Shown here in pieces: positions 1 to 7,964 of a DNA stretch of 34,041 nucleotides. Made by a program: the position numbers and the translations under genes. Each line of letters starts with the position of its first letter. Positions within the stretch are counted from its first letter, which is position 1. The notes beneath the pieces were generated by a model. It saw nothing but the letters and a program-made list of their open reading frames with translations, did not search any database and had not been told where the DNA came from. Source of the stretch: Oscillospiraceae bacterium (GTDB taxonomy: Bacteria > Bacillota > Clostridia > Oscillospirales > Oscillospiraceae); assembly GCA_031281195.1 (NCBI GenBank), contig JAITFS010000242.1, positions 1 through 34,041 on the forward strand, given 5' to 3'.

Positions 1-234
1 ACAGAGGATTTCCAGCTTGAGCTATATGAGAAGCAAATTGAAACAATCTCAGGAATAAAGTATGTGAAAGGTATGTGTCCGTGGATATTCTACGATTTCC
101 GCTGCCCAAGACGACTGCATCATATACAAAACTACTACAATATTAAAGGTTTACTCACAGCCGATAAGAAATACAAGAAAAAAGCATTCTTCGCAATGCA
201 AGAGTTTTATGGAAAGGTAAAAAACTATGAATAG
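1..234 (+). CDS. C-terminal end of a GH2-family glycosidase (partial)
   Basis: An open frame enters from the left edge and stops with TAG at 232-234, giving 77 residues. They contain the string MCPWIFYDFRCPRR followed by a YNIKGLLTADKKYKKKAF stretch. This resembles the C-terminal end of the catalytic barrel in GH2 beta-glucuronidase or beta-galactosidase proteins, where a W-x-x-x-D-F-R-x-P-R segment precedes an N-x-K-G-L motif. The acid/base and nucleophile glutamates would lie upstream, outside the window, so substrate specificity cannot be judged. The last 8 bases overlap the start of the next gene and the frame carries that gene's ribosome binding site, so the two are probably co-transcribed. 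Family assignment rests on a short stretch; the reading frame itself is clear. Confidence 0.7.
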   Translation, partial: TEDFQLELYEKQIETISGIKYVKGMCPWIFYDFRCPRRLHHIQNYYNIKGLLTADKKYKKKAFFAMQEFYGKVKNYE

Positions 235-931
235 ACAAGAAATATTGGAGATGTATAAAGATTTTCGCGTAACTGATGTTAGAGACGGAATGGATTGGTG
301 CGGATACCACCACTATGGTACTATGCATCACAGCATCAAACCATTATGGCGTACACCAAAAGCAGTTATAGGGTTTGCAAGAACAGCTCGTTATTTACCT
401 TATGAAGGACCGTTACCAAAAATAACAGGTGATGAGTACACCGAGTGGTCAAATTGGTATTATGGAAATGTATGTACGGACAAATGGGTTGACGATATTA
501 TTCCGGGTGATTTTATATCACTTGATATTTGCGGTATTGATGTTGGATTATTAGGTTCAAACAACACATTAAACTGTGTAAACAAAGGTGCGGTTGGTTT
601 TGTGCTTAACGGCGGGGGAGTGCGTGATACTGATGAGGTGATAATGCAGGAGATTCCTGTTTTTACAAAACATATTTCACAACCGATGGATCAAGCCAGA
701 ATCCGTTATCTGGAAAAGAATATTCCTATAGCACTGGGCGGAGTAGCTGTTTATCCGGAGGATTTAATTGTTGCTGATGGAGATGGAGTAGTTGTTGTAC
801 CACAAAAGCTTATCTATGATGTATACAAATATGCTTATCGTGAAATGAAAAACGATAAGATTTCACGTAGAGGTTTATATGAAGCCGGTGGCAGAGAATA
901 CGACGAAACAGTCAATATTGATGGTTTGTAA
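227..931 (+). CDS. RraA-like / HMG-aldolase-fold protein
   Basis: A 234-residue protein of the RraA / 4-hydroxy-4-methyl-2-oxoglutarate aldolase-like family. Visible family signatures are PGD at residues 93-95, a GLLGSNN segment, GGGVRD at 129-134 (the Arg-Asp pair usually binds substrate and metal), and the C-terminal VADGDGVVVVP at 182-192. The length is normal for the family. GGAAAGG at 211-217 lies 9 bases before the ATG, which sits inside the end of the GH2 gene. RraA-fold proteins include true RNase E inhibitors, class II pyruvate aldolases and many uncharacterised members. RNase E inhibition is an unlikely role in this kind of host. Pairing with a glycosidase suggests a part in carbohydrate or keto-acid breakdown, but that is inference. 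Confidence 0.8.
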   Translation: MNRQEILEMYKDFRVTDVRDGMDWCGYHHYGTMHHSIKPLWRTPKAVIGFARTARYLPYEGPLPKITGDEYTEWSNWYYGNVCTDKWVDDIIPGDFISLDICGIDVGLLGSNNTLNCVNKGAVGFVLNGGGVRDTDEVIMQEIPVFTKHISQPMDQARIRYLEKNIPIALGGVAVYPEDLIVADGDGVVVVPQKLIYDVYKYAYREMKNDKISRRGLYEAGGREYDETVNIDGL

Positions 932-971
932 TAAATTATTTAAATATTATTCATAAAAACTTCATAAATGC

Positions 972-1001
972 TTGCTTTTACTATGATATTAGGTGTATAA
1001 T
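972..1001 (+). promoter_or_regulatory. Sigma-A type promoter for carD-ispD-ispF
   Basis: TTGCTT at 972-977 and TATAAT at 996-1001 are separated by 18 bases. This gives a near-consensus housekeeping promoter about 50 to 70 bases upstream of carD. The gap after the RraA-like gene (932-971) is AT-rich and shows no clear terminator hairpin. Confidence 0.6.
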
Positions 1002-1068
1002 GATATTTACAGCTTAATAAGAGGAGTTGGAGGGTGAGCGTGCTCATCTAATGAGAGGAAAAAATTAT

Positions 1069-1545
1069 ATGTTTCGAGTTGGGGATAAGATTGCTCATCC
1101 AATGCATGGTGCAGGAATTATTGATGGGATTGAAGAGAGGAAATTAAACGGAGCTGTTAGAACTTACTATATTCTAAAAATGCCGGCCGGTGGTATGGTT
1201 GTTATGATACCTACCGAAAGCACAGAACAAATAGGTGTAAGACCAATAGTTAATTCGAATCAAGCTGATGAACTTATGGCATCAATACCCGGTATTGATG
1301 CAAATATGACATCTAATTGGAACAGACGTTATCGCGAAAATATGCAACGTATTAAAAGCGGTGATTTGCTCGAAGTTGCAAGAGTCGTAAAAGGACTAAT
1401 GACAAGGGATGTTGAAAAAGGTCTTTCAACCGGTGAGCGAAAAATGCTGCACTCGGCGAAGCAGATTTTTATTTCAGAAATTGTTTTATCAAAAAAACTT
1501 TCTTATGAAGAAGTTGAATCACAACTAAACGAATCACTCGCGTAG
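1069..1545 (+). CDS. carD: CarD/CdnL-family RNA polymerase-binding regulator
   Basis: The protein opens with MFRVGDKIAHPMHGAGII, the hallmark of the CarD/CdnL/TRCF Tudor-like RNA polymerase interaction domain (about residues 1-60). A helical C-terminal part follows, with RRYRENMQRIKSGDLLEVARVV typical of CarD. About 158 residues is normal. In this family it binds the RNAP beta subunit and stabilises promoter open complexes. The ATG at 1069 was chosen because the conserved domain begins there and GAGAGG (1053-1058) lies 10 bases upstream. In-frame alternatives exist at ATG 1051 and TTG 1027. The gene leads directly into ispD-ispF, a familiar clostridial order. It lacks the helicase part of TRCF, so it is the stand-alone regulator. 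Confidence 0.88.
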   Translation: MFRVGDKIAHPMHGAGIIDGIEERKLNGAVRTYYILKMPAGGMVVMIPTESTEQIGVRPIVNSNQADELMASIPGIDANMTSNWNRRYRENMQRIKSGDLLEVARVVKGLMTRDVEKGLSTGERKMLHSAKQIFISEIVLSKKLSYEEVESQLNESLA

Positions 1546-1613
1546 AATTAATTAATAATGCTTAATCTTTAAAAAAGTAAATTATATGGATTAATTTTCC
1601 TAAATTATTAACT

Positions 1614-1634
1614 ATTAATTATTAATTATTAATT
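1614..1634 (+). repeat. Triple tandem ATTAATT repeat in the carD-ispD gap
   Basis: Three exact head-to-tail copies of the 7-mer ATTAATT lie in a 117-base, very AT-rich spacer (1546-1662), preceded by related ATTATTAACT sequence. No terminator hairpin is visible, so carD transcripts may continue into ispD. The run could act as an UP-like element or be simple-sequence drift. Confidence 0.7.
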
Positions 1635-1662
1635 TGTTACAAACTTCTTAGGTGCTTGTTTT

Positions 1663-2382
1663 ATGTTATTAAACAAAGTTTTTAAATCTTTCGCATCCAA
1701 GATGCCTCCTTTTTGCTCAGTAGTGATAGCCGCAGCAGGATTATCACAAAGATGTAAAGGGGAGGATAAAATTAAATACATAATAAACGGTAAACCTGTT
1801 TTATGTCATTCTATAGAAGTATTTAATAATTGCGAGCTTGTTAACGAGATAATTATAGTAGCACATGAAACTGAGCTGGAATACATTGCTGAACTCTGTA
1901 ACGATTTTGAGTACGATAAAGTAGTATCTGTAATAAATGGTGGAAAAACACGTACAGAATCTGTTTATAATGGAGTATTTTCTGTTTATGATAAAGCAAA
2001 GTATATAATTGTTCATGACGGAGCACGCCCATGTATTAATGAAGACTTGTTATTACGCATTATTCAAGCGGGTATAAAATATAATGCCGCAGTACCTGCT
2101 GTACCGGTTATCCCGACAATAAAGATGGTTAAAGACGGAGTTGTGATCAAAACAATAGATAGAGATGGTTTGTACGAAATGCAAACTCCGCAGGTTTTTA
2201 AAGCAGAATTATTAAAAGCGGCTTTAACTAATGTTATAAACAAAGAAATAAATGTTACTGATGAAAGTATGGCTGTTGAAATTCTTGGAATGGTTGTTCA
2301 CACAGTTGAGGGTTTAAGACGAAATATAAAAATTACAGAACCGGATGATTTTCTTATAGCGGAGACGTATTTATGCGAATAG
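1663..2382 (+). CDS. ispD: 2-C-methyl-D-erythritol 4-phosphate cytidylyltransferase
   Basis: IspD couples CTP to MEP to give CDP-methylerythritol in the cytosolic non-mevalonate isoprenoid pathway. The 239-residue sequence shows the N-terminal nucleotide-binding segment AAAGLSQRC (23-31), GGKTRTESVYNG (93-104), VHDGARP (117-123), then TPQVF, TDE and the C-terminal NIKITEPDD. All lie in the family order. The first motif is less glycine-rich than the classical AAGxGxRM form but keeps the key Arg. About 15 residues precede the conserved strand, slightly longer than usual, and the ribosome site before 1663 is weak, so a start at the later Met14 is possible. It overlaps ispF by 10 bases, indicating translational coupling of consecutive pathway steps (the IspE step is elsewhere). 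Confidence 0.93.
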   Translation: MLLNKVFKSFASKMPPFCSVVIAAAGLSQRCKGEDKIKYIINGKPVLCHSIEVFNNCELVNEIIIVAHETELEYIAELCNDFEYDKVVSVINGGKTRTESVYNGVFSVYDKAKYIIVHDGARPCINEDLLLRIIQAGIKYNAAVPAVPVIPTIKMVKDGVVIKTIDRDGLYEMQTPQVFKAELLKAALTNVINKEINVTDESMAVEILGMVVHTVEGLRRNIKITEPDDFLIAETYLCE

Positions 2383-2870
2383 GGCATGGTTATGATGTAC
2401 ATAAGTTAATAAAAGGCCGCAAGTGTATTTTGTGCGGTGTGTTTATCCCAAACGAGTTTGGACCTGATGGTCATTCGGATGCAGATGTACCGATACATGC
2501 ACTAATGGATGCAATGCTTGGAGCATTGGCACTTGGGGATATTGGCAAGCATTTTCCACCAACTGACGATAAATGGAAGGATGCAGACAGTATGAAACTA
2601 TTAGAAAAGGTTTATGCTATGGTTTGCTCTAATGGCTATGTTTTAAGTAATGCCGATATTACCATTGTGCTTGAAGCACCAAAACTATCAGCATATATCG
2701 AAAAAATGAGAAATAAAATAGCTTTAACACTTGGAATTGATGTAAAAAACATAAGTGTTAAAGCTACCACAGAAGAAAAACTTGGCTTCACAGGTGACGG
2801 TTCTGGAATTTCAGCAACAGCAGTTGTGTTGTTAAAACAACATATTGATAGAACCTTGGTAGAAGCTTAA
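2373..2870 (+). CDS. ispF: 2-C-methyl-D-erythritol 2,4-cyclodiphosphate synthase
   Basis: IspF cyclises the phosphorylated CDP-methylerythritol to MEcPP with release of CMP. The 165-residue protein starts MRIGHGYDVHKL. The metal-binding Asp8, His10 and His42 are all present, as are HSDADV (34-39), GDIGKHFP and TTEEKLGFTG. Length is typical for the trimeric enzyme. The start overlaps ispD by 10 bases with GGAG upstream. Its TAA at 2868-2870 interlocks with the stop of the convergent hydrolase gene, leaving no room for a terminator between them. Confidence 0.96.
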   Translation: MRIGHGYDVHKLIKGRKCILCGVFIPNEFGPDGHSDADVPIHALMDAMLGALALGDIGKHFPPTDDKWKDADSMKLLEKVYAMVCSNGYVLSNADITIVLEAPKLSAYIEKMRNKIALTLGIDVKNISVKATTEEKLGFTGDGSGISATAVVLLKQHIDRTLVEA

Positions 2871-3685
2871 AAAACCGGCATTACATTTATTTCACGAAAC
2901 CATCCAATTGCTAGAAACACTATCATGTCGGATTTTTCAAATACAACTCCGTGACCACCACCGGGGAGGATGATAAAGCGATTATCAGGGATTTTTTCTG
3001 CCATGATTCGTTGATGACGTAGTGGTGTGATGTAGTCCTCATCACCGCCGATTATTAAAACTGGAGCGGTTATTTTGTCTAAATCGTCTCGCACATCAAA
3101 TTTTTCGTTACTTTTGCATAAACGTACAATCGAATCATAATATGGTGCGGTTAAAAATGGTCTGAGTAGCTCCTTACGTTGATATATAGTGTCATAATGT
3201 TTTTCAAAATATTCCGGTGCGTAAAGATTTGGTGCAAAGGAATCATAGTATGTGTCCACATTGTAGGAGAGAGCTGCCTTTTGCCATAAACGGCCTATTT
3301 CTATAATATATGGGTCTGCGTAGACGGGAGTGTTAAAAACAAGCATTTTTTTGACTCTGGCGGGATATTTAATTGAGAATGATAAAGCAACACAACCACC
3401 GTAAGAGGTGCCAATGAGGTTTATTTTTTCTATCCCGATATGATCGATAAGCGCTAGCACTGCTTCGACTTGACGATCGAGTGGGTATAATTCATCCATC
3501 ATTTCGCTGTTGCCCTGGTCGTGCATATTAAAGCATATCACTTTATAATACTGCATAAGTGTCGGTACATAGGTCAGCCAGCTTTTATCTGTCATCATCA
3601 ATCCATTAAGGAGCAAGAGATATTCGCCGGTATCACCATGTATTTCATAAGTAAGTTTTTTTCCATTTGATATTAATTCTTGCAA
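2867..3685 (-). CDS. Alpha/beta-hydrolase
   Basis: A 272-residue alpha/beta-hydrolase fold protein. Visible features are the oxyanion-region LLLLNGLMM near residue 24, the nucleophile elbow GTSYGG with Ser94, an acid in GGDEDYITP (probably Asp217) and the catalytic His245 in GGGHGVVFE. The triad is therefore complete. The start is a TTG at 3685-3683, chosen because GGAGGGG (3691-3697) lies 5 bases before it. It follows the CoA-transferase-type gene after a 24-base gap, so the two form a minus-strand operon. No signal peptide is seen, so it acts in the cytosol. Family members hydrolyse esters, thioesters or C-C bonds of beta-diketones. In this setting a thioesterase or carbon-carbon hydrolase role is plausible, but the substrate is unknown. 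Confidence 0.85.
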   Translation of the reverse strand: MQELISNGKKLTYEIHGDTGEYLLLLNGLMMTDKSWLTYVPTLMQYYKVICFNMHDQGNSEMMDELYPLDRQVEAVLALIDHIGIEKINLIGTSYGGCVALSFSIKYPARVKKMLVFNTPVYADPYIIEIGRLWQKAALSYNVDTYYDSFAPNLYAPEYFEKHYDTIYQRKELLRPFLTAPYYDSIVRLCKSNEKFDVRDDLDKITAPVLIIGGDEDYITPLRHQRIMAEKIPDNRFIILPGGGHGVVFEKSDMIVFLAIGWFREINVMPVF

Positions 3686-3709
3686 TTTAACCCCTCCATT
3701 TTAGTTTTA

Positions 3710-5023
3710 TTAAATCCAATACAGTAGTTCTTTTGCCGCTTCACGGAGCTCCTCGCGGAATTTTGGATGAGCTATTGAAATGAGCAGTTCTGCTCTCTCG
3801 CGTATGTTGGTGCCTCGCAGGCACACCATTCCGTATTCGGTGCAGACATGGTCAACATCCATACGGCTGAGTGTGACGACAGCACCGGGTCTGAGAGTCG
3901 GTACAATTTTAGAAATTTCTTCACGCTCGCCTGTTTCCGGATTTTTCACCATAGCTGTCGAATGAAGCGCAATAATAGAACGACCACCCTTTGACCGCAC
4001 AGCTCCGGTCGCTGTGTCAACCTGTCCACCTGAGCCTGATATTTGCAGGTTTCCTATACTCTCTGAGCAACACTGCCCGCATAAATCAACCTCAACTGTT
4101 GTGTTGATAGACACTTGATTGTCGTTTTTTGAAATTATATAACGGTCATTAACCTCGCTGCCTCTGCTGACAATTATATCAGGATGCTCGTGCATAAACT
4201 CATAAAGTTCTTGAGTGCCATATCCAAAACAACATACGACCTTGCCGATATCAACTTGCTTGCGGCTGCCGTTTACAACGCCGTGTTTCATAAGGCGCAT
4301 TATCCCTGTTGTCATCATCTCGGTGTGTACGCCGAGATTTTTCTTATGCATGAGTTGCTCGCAGACAGCATTTGGGATTGAGCCAATGCCAATTTGTATA
4401 CAATCGCCGTCATTTATCATATCAGCGATATGCTCACCGATTTTTCTATCTATCTCTGTCGATGTTCCATCCGGAAGCTCCGGTAGATAATAATCACATT
4501 CTACTATATAGTCTACAGCGTCGTATTCAAGGTAATTTTGCCCAAAGCTGCGCGGAACATTGGGACTCACTTCCATTATGACCACACCTGCGGCTTTTGC
4601 TGTGTCTTCCTCTACAACGTTTGAGCAAGAAAAGCGTATTTTTCCATCTGCCTCCGGCAGATATGCCGAGCCAATATAAAAATCGGCTTTTCGGTGATAA
4701 TTACGGGCATTTGCCGCAGAGCTTAAATGATTTGGTATAAAGGACAACCTACCTGTATGCTGAAGCCTACGCTGTAGCGGAGTATAAAAATATGAATCAT
4801 AAATAAACGATTTCTTTAAATATTTTTCTTGAAGATACTCTCCATTGATAGGGTCGATACATGTGGTGAGCCTAACATCCTCGACTCTGTCGGCTATCGT
4901 ATGCAGCTTTGATATAAATACGCATGGGGCTTGTGCTGCCATTCCGAATGCGATGTTACTACCACTCGTTATCATATCGAGAACCTGCTCGATTGTGACC
5001 GTTTTTTTACTCCAGTCGTACAT
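3710..5023 (-). CDS. Acetyl-CoA hydrolase/transferase family CoA-transferase (4-hydroxybutyrate CoA-transferase-like)
   Basis: A 437-residue member of the Cat1/Cat2/AbfT-type CoA-transferase family, normal in length. Family landmarks are IGIGSIPNAV (211-220), HTEM (233-236), INTTVEVDLCGQ (306-317), ISGSGGQVD (328-336) and VPTLRPGAVVTLSR with DVDHVCTEYG near the C-terminus. Glu311 in the VEVDL motif is the likely covalent glutamyl-CoA residue by alignment; Glu235 is a second conserved candidate. Such enzymes move CoA from an acyl-CoA donor (often acetyl-CoA) to a free carboxylate. AGGAGG lies 7 bases before the ATG and an exact consensus promoter lies upstream. It is divergent from the Liv importer, which suggests it activates the imported acid. 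Donor and acceptor cannot be read from sequence. Confidence 0.9.
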   Translation of the reverse strand: MYDWSKKTVTIEQVLDMITSGSNIAFGMAAQAPCVFISKLHTIADRVEDVRLTTCIDPINGEYLQEKYLKKSFIYDSYFYTPLQRRLQHTGRLSFIPNHLSSAANARNYHRKADFYIGSAYLPEADGKIRFSCSNVVEEDTAKAAGVVIMEVSPNVPRSFGQNYLEYDAVDYIVECDYYLPELPDGTSTEIDRKIGEHIADMINDGDCIQIGIGSIPNAVCEQLMHKKNLGVHTEMMTTGIMRLMKHGVVNGSRKQVDIGKVVCCFGYGTQELYEFMHEHPDIIVSRGSEVNDRYIISKNDNQVSINTTVEVDLCGQCCSESIGNLQISGSGGQVDTATGAVRSKGGRSIIALHSTAMVKNPETGEREEISKIVPTLRPGAVVTLSRMDVDHVCTEYGMVCLRGTNIRERAELLISIAHPKFREELREAAKELLYWI

Positions 5024-5082
5024 AGTATCCTCCTGTTATCCATCATAAACATAATAATGAAACATCTGTCATTGATATCACG

Positions 5083-5111
5083 ATTATAGCACCGGGAAAA
5101 ATCGCTGTCAA
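5083..5111 (-). promoter_or_regulatory. Exact consensus promoter for the CoA-transferase/hydrolase operon
   Basis: Read on the minus strand, TTGACA (5111-5106) and TATAAT (5088-5083) are both perfect and 17 bases apart, about 60 bases upstream of the start codon. Downstream of the -10, AATGA and TCATT (5057-5074) form a short inverted repeat that could bind a regulator. A promoter this strong usually needs repression. Confidence 0.75.
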
Positions 5112-5163
5112 CGAAAATAATGATAAAAAAGCATAAAAATTGTTAAAAATCATTAAATTAATG

Positions 5164-5192
5164 TTGACTTGATAAATATATTAGTATACAAT
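5164..5192 (+). promoter_or_regulatory. Promoter for the liv/acyl-CoA operon
   Basis: TTGACT at 5164-5169 and TACAAT at 5187-5192 are 17 bases apart, upstream of livH. The transcript leader would be about 60 bases. This is the only clear promoter before the TetR gene, so livH to the SDR gene is probably one transcript. Confidence 0.6.
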
Positions 5193-5213
5193 TAACAACA
5201 TCACGATTTATCA
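5170..5213 (+). promoter_or_regulatory. Inverted repeat overlapping the livH promoter
   Basis: TGATAAAT (5170-5177) and its exact reverse complement ATTTATCA (5206-5213) flank 28 bases containing the -10 region. The arms bracket the site where polymerase would sit, a position suited to an operator. It does not resemble the GGAGTTT repeats at the TetR gene, so that regulator may not be the one acting here. Confidence 0.4.
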
Positions 5214-5257
5214 CAAAAATGAAACTAGTGTCATAATAAGGTCAAAAGTAGGTTTTT

Positions 5258-6142
5258 ATGAGCGAATTTAGTACATTTTTACAACTTACCTTACGCTCTC
5301 TTGAAACAGGAAGTGTTTATGCTCTTATGGCTTTGAGCATAATAATCATCTTTAGAACGAGCCTCACACTCCACTTTGCACAAGGTACAATGGCAATGTT
5401 TTGCACTTTTTGTATTGCATTTCTTGTTAATTCATATAATTTACCACTTTGGTTAGCACTGGTATGTGGTATTATTATCGCTGCAATCATGGCTACACTT
5501 GTTGATTTTCTTGTTATTCGCAGGACAAATGCAGCATCAGTAGACGGTAGAAAAATCATCACATTGGGTTTAATTATGGTCTTTATTGGACTTGCTCCAA
5601 TGATATTTGGAAGTAATGTTCAAAACCTGCCACGTTTTATCCCTCGTGGAGATTTATCTATTGCCGGTGCTTCAATTTCATACAATGCAATACTAAACAT
5701 AGCTTCGGGCTTAGCATTAATGGGAGTATTATTCTTTATATTACAATACACAAAGTTTGGGCTTGCAATTCGCGCAACAGCTTCAAACGAAGTGACCGCA
5801 CGTTTAATGGGTGTGCAAACAAAGCTTGTAACACTCGTAGCATGGATTGTAGCAGGTATCCTTGGAGTTGTGGCAGGTGTGATGATAGCTCCTGCGACAA
5901 CTGTAAATGTCGGGCTTATGGCACCTATCCAGTTGGCGGCACTCCTGGCTTGTGTTTTGGGTGGTTTTCAAACCTTCTATGGGCCGGTCATCGGTGCATA
6001 CATCATCGGAATGTTGCCAAACTACCTTTCATACTATGGTAGCTCTGTGTGGAGCATACAAATCATGTACTTATTGATTTTGCTCTTCTTACTTATAAGA
6101 CCAAACGGTATTATAGGTAAGAAATTCATTAAGAAAGTGTAG
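5258..6142 (+). CDS. livH: Branched-chain amino acid-type ABC transporter permease, LivH family
   Basis: A 294-residue, very hydrophobic protein with about eight membrane segments. It opens with the LivH-typical SLETGSVYALMALSIIIIFRTS (split over residues 14-35) and ends in RPNGIIGKK. The segment KFGLAIRATASNEVTARLMGV is the cytoplasmic coupling region that contacts the ATPases. It is followed 10 bases later by livM. LivH-type permeases serve branched amino acids but also urea, amides, short carboxylates and aromatic acids. The ribosome site is modest (AAGTAGG, five bases before the ATG). Confidence 0.92.
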   Translation: MSEFSTFLQLTLRSLETGSVYALMALSIIIIFRTSLTLHFAQGTMAMFCTFCIAFLVNSYNLPLWLALVCGIIIAAIMATLVDFLVIRRTNAASVDGRKIITLGLIMVFIGLAPMIFGSNVQNLPRFIPRGDLSIAGASISYNAILNIASGLALMGVLFFILQYTKFGLAIRATASNEVTARLMGVQTKLVTLVAWIVAGILGVVAGVMIAPATTVNVGLMAPIQLAALLACVLGGFQTFYGPVIGAYIIGMLPNYLSYYGSSVWSIQIMYLLILLFLLIRPNGIIGKKFIKKV

Positions 6143-6152
6143 GTGCTATTAT

Positions 6153-7178
6153 ATGTCTCTTGAACCACAACCTCTCTTTCTCCGAATCTATCGAAATCAT
6201 CACCTTCGTTATATCGTATTTGGACTAATATTTGCGAGCCTGCCATATCTGTCAAACTGGGGTTTTATTAGAGTTAGCTTGCTCACAACTGTTGCAAGTA
6301 TCATTATCTATGCAATAGCAGCTCTGGGATTAAATCTTCTTTTGGGTTACTCAGGGCTTGTATCGCTTGGCACAGCAGGATTCATGGGTTTAGGTGCATA
6401 TATTGGCGGTTATCTAATAAACGAATGGTCGGCATCTGTATGGATTGCTATTCTTGTTGCATTATTAATTCCAACTCTTGTTGGCATCCTTGTTGGCTTA
6501 GTATCGCTTCGTATTGCCGGTATTTATCTCGCTATTGCGACGCTATGTGTATCTGAGATACTGCTTAAAACCTTTGCTGAGCTTGAATCATTTACAGGCG
6601 GTATGCGCGGACTCACAATTAGATTTCCGGTAATTTTGGGTGTTCAAATGAACAGAGAATTGATGTTTATGTTCGTTGTTATAGCCCTAATTATTATGAT
6701 GATGCTTACGCACAACTTGGTCAGCGGTCAATTTGGCCGTGCAATGCACGCTATGCGGGGTAGCGAATCAGCAGCACGGGCTATGGGTATAAACCTATTT
6801 AAGTACAGACTCATTGTTTTTGCGATTTCAACTGCTTATGCAGGACTCGCAGGAATGTTATATGTATTGTATATTCGCTCATCATACCCAACGACATGGG
6901 ACATCATGCTCTCCCTTAATCTGGTAGCAATCATTATTATTGGCGGCTTGAGGTCTATTTATGGAACAGTTATAGGTGCTTTTGTTGTATTTGGTATGTC
7001 AGATCTTGTTCTTAGACGCTTGCCGATAATTGGTGACATGGCAGGGATTCCTTATGTCATTACAGGTGTTCTCATAGTAGTAATGATACTATTCTATCCA
7101 AACGGAATTCGTTATATACCCCAAGATATAAAAAAACTGATAAGAAAAATAACTAAGAGAGGTGTTCAGAATGTCTGA
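6153..7178 (+). CDS. livM: Branched-chain amino acid-type ABC transporter permease, LivM family
   Basis: A 341-residue second permease subunit. After a short cytoplasmic start come hydrophobic helices, then the LivM signature [20 protein letters not shown] (about residues 56-75) and [14 protein letters not shown] in the C-terminal half. The coupling region [20 protein letters not shown] is present. It pairs with LivH to form the transmembrane channel of the importer. The end overlaps the livG start by 8 bases, so livG translation is probably coupled to it. Confidence 0.92.
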   Translation: MSLEPQPLFLRIYRNHHLRYIVFGLIFASLPYLSNWGFIRVSLLTTVASIIIYAIAALGLNLLLGYSGLVSLGTAGFMGLGAYIGGYLINEWSASVWIAILVALLIPTLVGILVGLVSLRIAGIYLAIATLCVSEILLKTFAELESFTGGMRGLTIRFPVILGVQMNRELMFMFVVIALIIMMMLTHNLVSGQFGRAMHAMRGSESAARAMGINLFKYRLIVFAISTAYAGLAGMLYVLYIRSSYPTTWDIMLSLNLVAIIIIGGLRSIYGTVIGAFVVFGMSDLVLRRLPIIGDMAGIPYVITGVLIVVMILFYPNGIRYIPQDIKKLIRKITKRGVQNV

Positions 7179-7964
7179 AGTAAAAAAAGACATATTAAGA
7201 GTTGAAAACCTCTCAATTAATTTTGGAGGTTTAAAGGCTGTTGATGATTTATCCTTTTCTGTTAAAGCAGGCGAGATATACGGACTGATTGGTCCTAACG
7301 GCGCAGGTAAAACAACAGTGTTTAATTGTATAACACAGTTTATAAACCAAGTTCAGGAGCAGTTTACTTTGATAATGGAAATGAAGAAATAAATCTCGTC
7401 GGAAAACCTGTGCATAAAATAATCACCTACGGGCTTGTTCGAACCTTCCAAAATGTTGAAGTCATACGTGAGCTGTCAGTCATTGATAATGTCTTGATAG
7501 GAGCGCATATTTCATTTAAAGCAACCATTGTTGAGCAAATATTAAGGCTTCCCAGAGCTCGCAGAGATGAACATAAACAACGGGCAAAGGCAGCTAAGAT
7601 TCTTGATTCTTTGGGTATAATGGACAGAATGAATTTACCCGCAGGTGGACAGCCTTATGGAGTTTTGAAAAAAATGGAGCTTGCTCGAACACTAATGTGT
7701 TCTCCAAAGCTTATTATACTGGACGAACCTGCCGCCGGATTAAATGATCAAGAGACAGATAATCTTGCACGTATAATTCAAAAAATACGTGAAGATTACG
7801 ATTGTACTATATTATTGGTTGAGCATGATATGAGGCTTGTTATGGGTATTTGTGACAGAATATGCGCAATATCCTTTGGTAAATTCCTCGCAGTCGGAAC
7901 ACCTGAAGAGATACGCCTGGATAAAACTGTTCAGGAAGCGTACCTCGGAGAGGAGGAGGAATGA
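7171..7964 (+). pseudogene. livG: Liv-type ABC transporter ATPase LivG, broken by a one-base frameshift
   Basis: The ATG at 7171 ([11 protein letters not shown]) has AGAGAGG upstream. This frame encodes Walker A (GPNGAGKTT), then after ITQF loses the family sequence and stops at 7392. The family sequence resumes one frame back from about 7336 with [11 protein letters not shown] and runs to TGA 7962-7964. That second part holds the Q-loop region (RTFQNVEV), Walker B (LIILDEPAAGLN) and H-switch (LLVEHD). One base is missing near ACACAG at 7333-7338. No X-XXY-YYZ slippery heptamer is seen. The signature loop reads QPYGVLKKMELAR instead of the usual LPYGxQRRLEIAR, losing the Gln. All neighbours are intact, so a sequencing or assembly error is as likely as real decay. 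Confidence 0.85.

Noticed and set aside
1027-1068. N-terminal extension of CarD from TTG 1027
   Set aside because: The ribosome site would touch the TTG directly, and the conserved domain begins at the ATG at 1069, which has its own well-placed site.
7326-7392. Programmed -1 frameshift in livG
   Set aside because: No slippery heptamer in the right frame and no clear stimulatory structure were seen. A missing base explains the break more simply.
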